The notes under the pieces were generated by a model that had not been told where the DNA came from, searched no databases, and saw only the letters and a list, made by a program, of their open reading frames with translations. Below, in pieces: positions 59,901 through 64,000 of a stretch of 64,000 bases of DNA; position 1 is the stretch's first letter; every line of letters begins with the position of its first letter. A program made the translations under genes and the position numbers. Location of the stretch: assembly GCA_037013495.1 (NCBI GenBank), contig CM072808.1:46052068-46116067 (forward strand), read 5' to 3'. Source of the stretch: Hippophae tibetana (lineage: Eukaryota > Streptophyta > Magnoliopsida > Rosales > Elaeagnaceae).

Positions 59901-62438
59901 CTATGGTACTATGGATATTGGTTTGAAGTTTGAAAGAGACAAGACTGAAGGAAAACACCTAGTTAGATATGTGGATTCTGACTATGTTGGAGATCTGGAT
60001 AAGGGTCGATTTATAACTGGTTATGTGTTCATAATGATAGAAGGACCAGTTTGTTGGAGATCAACATTGCAGTCAACTGTAGCTTTGTCTACTACAGAGG
60101 CAAAGTATATGGCTGTAACAGAAGCATTCAAAGAAGTTATCTGGAAGAACGTGGAGGTTTTCTACGACAGCCAGAGTGCCATTTGTTTGGCAAAGAACCA
60201 AATTCATCATGGTCGCACCAAGCACATCGATGTTCAATTTCATTTTGTTTGGGAAATCATCGATGAAGGGAATGTTATACTCCAAAAAGTCGGGATTGTA
60301 GATAACCCTAGAGATATGCTTACAAAGGTGGTTACAGGAATCAAGTTTCAACACTGTTTGAACTTGATCAACATCTCTCGAGCTTAGAGCGCCTAGGGCA
60401 CATTTGGAGGCAACGTTATGAACTTTTTCGCCAAGGTGGAGATTGTTGAATACTGGCTCTAAAAGTAACAAATTAGTGGCATAATTTATGGTATGATTTA
60501 AGAAAATTAGTGGCCTAATTTAAGACTTAAATTATGGCACAATTTAGAGAAAGAGAGTCTTGCTTCATCTATAAATATGGAAGAGTTCATGCATTGAAGA
60601 ACAAGGCAAAAATAAAAAAAATCAAAGAGAGCATAAGCAAACTCAAAGAGAGAAAATACTTACTAAGTTTGAGAGTTTTCTATGAGTTTGAGAAAACACT
60701 TGAGAGATATTATTAGTGAGAAAATCTCTATCTATATTCTGTATATTTCCTACTTGGTTCAATAATATATGATGTCTTCCGTGTACCTAGGCGAATTGTC
60801 GAACCATATAAATTATGTATATTCTTTTACCGTTTTGATATATTCATATATCGCTATTTATTAATTTCATGCACAATAATATATATATATACGTGCACTT
60901 TATACAGTTATATCTATACACACATCCAACTTCTACTTCTTTCTTATAACGACAAAATAACCAAAAATTTACTAGAGTAATATTATATTAATATTAATTT
61001 TTCCTACTTGGTTCAATAACTTGTCATAATTATTAATTTTCACTTTTCAAGATAATTTTATCACATAATCTCACGTTATAAGTAATATTATAGGTGGAAA
61101 TTAAGTTAAATATAAATTTATGTTATTAACATTTTTCTAACTTATTATTATTGTGAATAATATGCTTATATTGCCTCATATATTACTCAAAAATCATATT
61201 TTACCGTTACAGCAGTTGTTCAATAAATACAAAGAGTGTATGGGGTCAAACGTAACTCTGCTTATTAAATTTGTGTCATGTTGTTGATACCTGCAGACAA
61301 TTAACGGGGGAAGAACTTTCTGGATTGAGTTATATAGATTTACAAAATCTGGAAAGTCAATTGAACATGAGTTTGAAAGGTGTCCGCATAAAAAAAGTAT
61401 GCAACTCTAGGCCTACGTACAAATCACACACCCACCCAATTATTATATATAGAAATTTCTCTCTTAATTTATTATATGTTTGATAGTTAAAATTATAAAT
61501 ATCTTTTTTGCTGCAGGACCAAATATTAACTGATGAAATCAAAGAACTAAACAGAAAGGTCCTCTAAGAACGAACTGCATGCCTTATTTTCTATCGATCC
61601 ACATTAACTCACATTACTTGCTAATTAGGTATTATTGTATTAACTCTGTTTCAGGGAAATCTTATTCATCAGGAAAATATAGACCACTATAAGAAGATAG
61701 ACCTCATTTCCAAAGAAAATGCACAACTCCATAGAAAGGTAAATATTTTTATGTAATAAAATATTTATAAATGAAAAAAAAGCAAATTATATAAAAATAA
61801 TTAACAATAATTTTTAAAATTTATAACAATAAAAATAATATTTTAATAATATTAAACAGAGTCTGTTCGACTAGAATTCGTTATAAAAAATTAGTAGTAC
61901 TTTCAAAGTTTTATGAATATTTATGTAGATATAAATTTTAAAAACTTTTATAAATATTGTTTTTTCAATAAAAAAATATATTATATGGGTTTGTTTCGTA
62001 CTATATATCATGTTCTCTTTAATGTCACTAATAGATTGTTAGTTAAATTTTTTTTATCTATTTAAATATTATCTTATCACATAATATATTATACTTTAAA
62101 CATAATGTCCTATAATTTTAGTTATATTAAATTTCATATTACAAATAAATCATATTATTTTTTTCTTTTGATTTTGATTTTGATTTTTTTATTTAAATAT
62201 ATTTAAAATAAATAGAATATCTCTATTTGTACATGTCTATCTATAAAAATAATAATAAAATAAAATGTAACAGAATTAATTATAAAAATTGTTAACAAAA
62301 GTTAAGTTTCAGGTTTATGAAGCGAGTGGCAGGAGTGATGTGAATAGAGATGTCCATCCACCATGCAATATCAGCAATGGATATGATGTACAAGCACCCA
62401 TCATTCTCCAGCTATGCCAGCCACAGCCTCAGCCTTAG
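47994..62438 (+). CDS. MIKC-type MADS-box transcription factor, AGL17/AGL21/ANR1 clade, with shortened C terminus
   Basis: Seven coding exons: 47994-48175, 50532-50610, 51649-51710, 61297-61396, 61517-61558, 61655-61738 and 62313-62438. Phases match, giving 224 residues. The MADS domain (1-60; [34 protein letters not shown]) binds CArG boxes. The I region and K box (about 61-175; [32 protein letters not shown]) mediate dimerisation. The exon lengths 62, 100, 42 and 42-multiple are typical [17 protein letters not shown] and the IxLQL-like C-terminal stretch point to the AGL17/ANR1 clade, which acts in nitrate-dependent lateral root growth and flowering. A TAG at 62436-62438 ends the protein inside the Gln/Pro-rich QPQPQP stretch. 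In-frame sequence beyond it (PQNNEEPSKA) looks like the continuation of related proteins, so about 20 residues may have been lost through a CAG-to-TAG change. Intron 3 is 9586 bp and holds transposable elements. Confidence 0.88.
49163..49489 (+). mobile_element. TRIM-like miniature LTR element
   Basis: The right LTR-like block (49371-49489) begins tgttaagaaatataagt and ends agtccaacg. The left block (about 49163-49265) is a degenerate relative sharing ttaggctt, tttcatcttataact and gttagattcaagtttaaca. Right after the left block is tgatattaaagt (49266-49277), a degenerate primer binding site; right before the right block is the purine tract ggaaagggag. Only about 105 bp separate the LTRs, with no coding capacity. 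It lies in MADS intron 1. Confidence 0.6.
49535..49765. repeat. Tandem duplication, offset 128 bp
   Basis: ataaataatcaaatca followed by a gagttgaag phrase and taaattacaaaaa occurs at 49535 and again at 49663, and similarity continues about 100 bp in each copy. It is in MADS intron 1. Confidence 0.8.
52335..52632. repeat. Foldback (MITE-like) repeat, copy 3
   Basis: Same family as 3489-3800 and 6112-6404: aacttttaaaacatataat and ttctcaaatttttaaa in the left arm, their imperfect complements in the right arm, and a terminal tttaaagtttaggga. It is in MADS intron 3. Confidence 0.6.
53578..53904. mobile_element. Candidate solo LTR
   Basis: 327 bp bounded by TGTTAG and CTAACA, perfect 6-bp inverted ends. 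It has higher GC than its surroundings, a TATA-like run near 53806-53819, and a pyrimidine-rich 3' part, the usual composition of a plant LTR. No matching target duplication is visible at these exact borders, and no internal retroelement sequence is adjacent. Confidence 0.4.
55598..56073 (+). repeat. Left LTR of the Tnt1-type element
   Basis: Begins tgttaaatattgg and ends cacaaca. It contains a TATA box (tataaata, 55759-55766), the likely retroelement promoter. A short open frame in it recurs in the other LTR and is not a gene. Confidence 0.87.
56077..56088 (+). other. Primer binding site of the Tnt1-type element
   Basis: tggtatcagagc, three bases inside the left LTR, identical to the primer site of the copia element at 12021. 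Confidence 0.9.
56527..57340 (+). pseudogene. Tnt1-type gag, broken
   Basis: Opens near [19 protein letters not shown] and then hits TGA where Trp is expected. Later parts ([29 protein letters not shown]) lie in other frames after small indels. The zinc knuckle region reads [14 protein letters not shown], with the first and last Cys lost. Confidence 0.83.
57341..60387 (+). pseudogene. Tnt1-type pol, broken
   Basis: Protease [11 protein letters not shown] lies at about 57345. The gag-pre-integrase and integrase regions ([36 protein letters not shown]) fall in several frames. Reverse transcriptase at about 58900-59620 has [10 protein letters not shown], but YVDD is replaced by YVYC followed by a stop. 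RNase H ([39 protein letters not shown]) is open to 60387, with a short deletion before the DSQSA motif. It is inactive. Confidence 0.85.
60433..60443 (+). other. Polypurine tract of the Tnt1-type element
   Basis: aaggtggagat directly before the right LTR, the usual Tnt1-like plus-strand priming site. Confidence 0.75.
60444..60878 (+). repeat. Right LTR of the Tnt1-type element
   Basis: Starts tgttgaatactgg, ends cacaata (CA changed to TA). It contains the matching TATA box at 60570-60577. It lacks about 40 bp present in the left LTR. Confidence 0.87.
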
Positions 62439-63850
62439 CCTCAAAATAATGAAGAACCATCAAAAGCAGTGAATCGAGGGTACGTACTATCTATAAAGTA
62501 TAAACTGCTTGCAAGTTGCAACTAAGAAGTTAAATGTTTTTAGTCTCAACGTAAAAAATTACCCTCCAATTATTACATTTATTTTGTTCATATTAATGGA
62601 TTTTTTTTCTTCTAATTTATATCATCAAATTATTATATTTGTTCTATTTATATTATTTCGTTAATCTTTACGTAGATTTAAAACAATTCCGATAAATAAG
62701 TGGTAGATTTATAATAATTCAAATAATTAAATGATATATTTAAAATAATATTTTTTTTTAAATATATCACTTAATTATCTAAATTGTTTTAAATTTAACA
62801 CTTGATACCGGAAAATGTAAACTAACAAAATTATATTATTATAATAAATGTAATAATTAAATAATATGAACAAAATAAATATAATAATTTAATGATATTT
62901 TCTAATGTTATAGTTGATGCTAACTCAATTACCAATATCCTCTCAAAATCTATATATAACGGATTGCAACATCACTAGCAGATGGGCAACAAATTATGGG
63001 GGGAAAAAACTTACCATTTGAGCCAATGAGGTCATAAGCTTCGGCTACTAAAATAGAGAGCATCTGGCTGCAGAAGAAGCATATGTAATATTCGGTATAT
63101 ATGAAGTGCTTTGTGAAAGAAACATTTTATTAATTAAGAATGCTTCAACATCACAAATCAACTATATGTGTATATTTAATTTGCACAATATGAAGGAATA
63201 AGTACCGTCTTATAAGTTGTTGGAAAGTAATAAATCTGCCATGGTTAAGCGAACCAAGATCAGTAAGTTGTAGCTGTCATTCTTTTTATAAATATAATGA
63301 ATCTCCTAATAAGTTTTAGAAAACATCTAAAAGTTGTTTAATTAATTACATAACTCTAAAGTATGTACATTAAACATGTGGAGACTAAGATATGTTACTT
63401 GTAATTTTCGTATTTTAGAAATTATTTACGTCCAATCGACCTAATATAGATATGGGTGTAGATACTTTATTGTTTTAATTTAATATAAATTTATAAAAAA
63501 ATAATAATAATAATTTGATGTAAATTTATAAAAAAAACAATAATAATAATAATAATGAAGTATTCAATATCTAATGTGTATTAACATAGAGTATAATAAG
63601 TACTGAAAATCTGATGCATGCAAGCTCAGCAGAAGATGCCTAAAATGAGGAAAGCTAACATGCACGACTATGACAGTATCAACCACTGTGCTTCGGAAGA
63701 AAATAAGTTAACTACAATCACTTAAAGGACTTCAAATGTAGTTTAATTGTATTATATAATTTTTTTAAAGATAAAATTTCGTTTTGAAGTGTATGTGTGT
63801 GTATATATACATAATTGTTTTTAAGATAAAACTTCCTTTTGAAGTGCGTG

Positions 63851-63881
<31 letters not shown>

Positions 63882-64000
63882 ATTTTTTTTTATAACATAA
63901 GTTCAAAATTATATCGCACATGTTTTCTTCTTATAAAATAAAAATAAATTAGGTAAATAATTTAACAATATACAAACCGAAAGTTACCAAATCTTTGACC
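62439..64000. other. 3' region of the MADS-box gene and AT-rich flank
   Basis: In-frame sequence continues to a possible donor at about 62480 (CGAGG/gtacgt), as if a last coding exon existed in the ancestor; I could not find that exon. A TA microsatellite lies at 63850-63876, next to two copies of a phrase like 'ttttaaagataaaatttc...ttttgaagtg' (about 63763 and 63820). No other gene is seen. Confidence 0.5.

Larger units (their letters stand above)
55598..60878 (+). mobile_element. Full-length decayed Tnt1-type Ty1/copia retrotransposon in MADS intron 3
   Basis: LTRs lie at 55598-56073 (476 bp) and 60444-60878 (435 bp), the left one longer because of extra repeats of an aatttaagaaaattagtgg-like phrase. 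The direct repeat atata flanks both ends (55593-55597, 60879-60883), although the context is low complexity. A tRNA-iMet primer site follows the left LTR and aaggtggagat precedes the right one. Domain order gag, protease, integrase, reverse transcriptase, RNase H gives copia, and the gag phrase [14 protein letters not shown] is Tnt1-like. It is inserted in the same orientation as the MADS gene. All frames carry stops. Confidence 0.9.

Noticed and set aside
1..64000. CRISPR arrays, prokaryotic operons, rRNA or tRNA genes, organellar inserts
   Set aside because: None seen: no regularly spaced repeats, no cloverleaf-like sequence identified by eye, and no recognisable organellar genes. The primer-binding matches to tRNA-Met are retroelement sites only.

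Overview
The window is nuclear DNA from a flowering plant, most likely a eudicot. It is very AT-rich, its genes are split by GT-AG introns, and it carries plant Ty1/copia elements, a TRIM-like miniature element, MITE-like foldbacks and a Mutator-like element. Family assignments come from motif recognition only, with no database search. Exon coordinates were set by hand from splice consensus, reading phase and protein similarity.

Layout: (1) 97-1274 (+), the 3' part of a mitochondrial twin-CX9C (CHCHD2/10-like) gene that starts outside the window. (2) 2890-10555 (-), a class I glutamine amidotransferase-like gamma-glutamyl peptidase in four exons with a 5.8-kb first intron. (3) 11270-20660, a repeat zone with a full-length decayed copia element (11796-17031) and a 3'-truncated antisense copia copy flanked by 125-133-bp direct repeats. 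(4) 23520-31042 (-), a canonical mitochondrial methylmalonate-semialdehyde dehydrogenase (ALDH6B type) in 19 exons, whose last exon carries a 1-nt frameshift. (5) 33.8-44.8 kb (+), a head-to-head ALDH6 paralogue in which a 184-codon FAR1/WRKY-GCM1-type zinc-finger exon replaces the short presequence exon and splices in frame to the ALDH body. All 19 coding exons are open, predicting 708 residues, but the oxyanion-hole Asn and the second Gly of the NAD-loop motif are substituted. (6) 47451-62438 (+), an AGL17/ANR1-clade MIKC MADS-box gene with a 9.6-kb third intron holding a complete, decayed Tnt1-type copia element in the same orientation.

The strongest candidate for something undescribed is the FAR1-ALDH6 chimera: a DNA-binding domain joined to what looks like a catalytically impaired metabolic enzyme, beside its canonical paralogue. 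Other structures worth a second look are a 736-bp Pack-MULE-like element with a perfect 9-bp target duplication in an intron of the chimera, the long direct repeats around the truncated copia, and a premature-looking stop in the MADS gene.

The genes do not form an obvious pathway. The two ALDH6 genes are related by duplication; the others are ordinary neighbours. Long stretches (17.0-18.4, 20.7-23.5, 31.0-33.8, 45.1-47.4 and 62.5-64.0 kb) show no gene that I can support.
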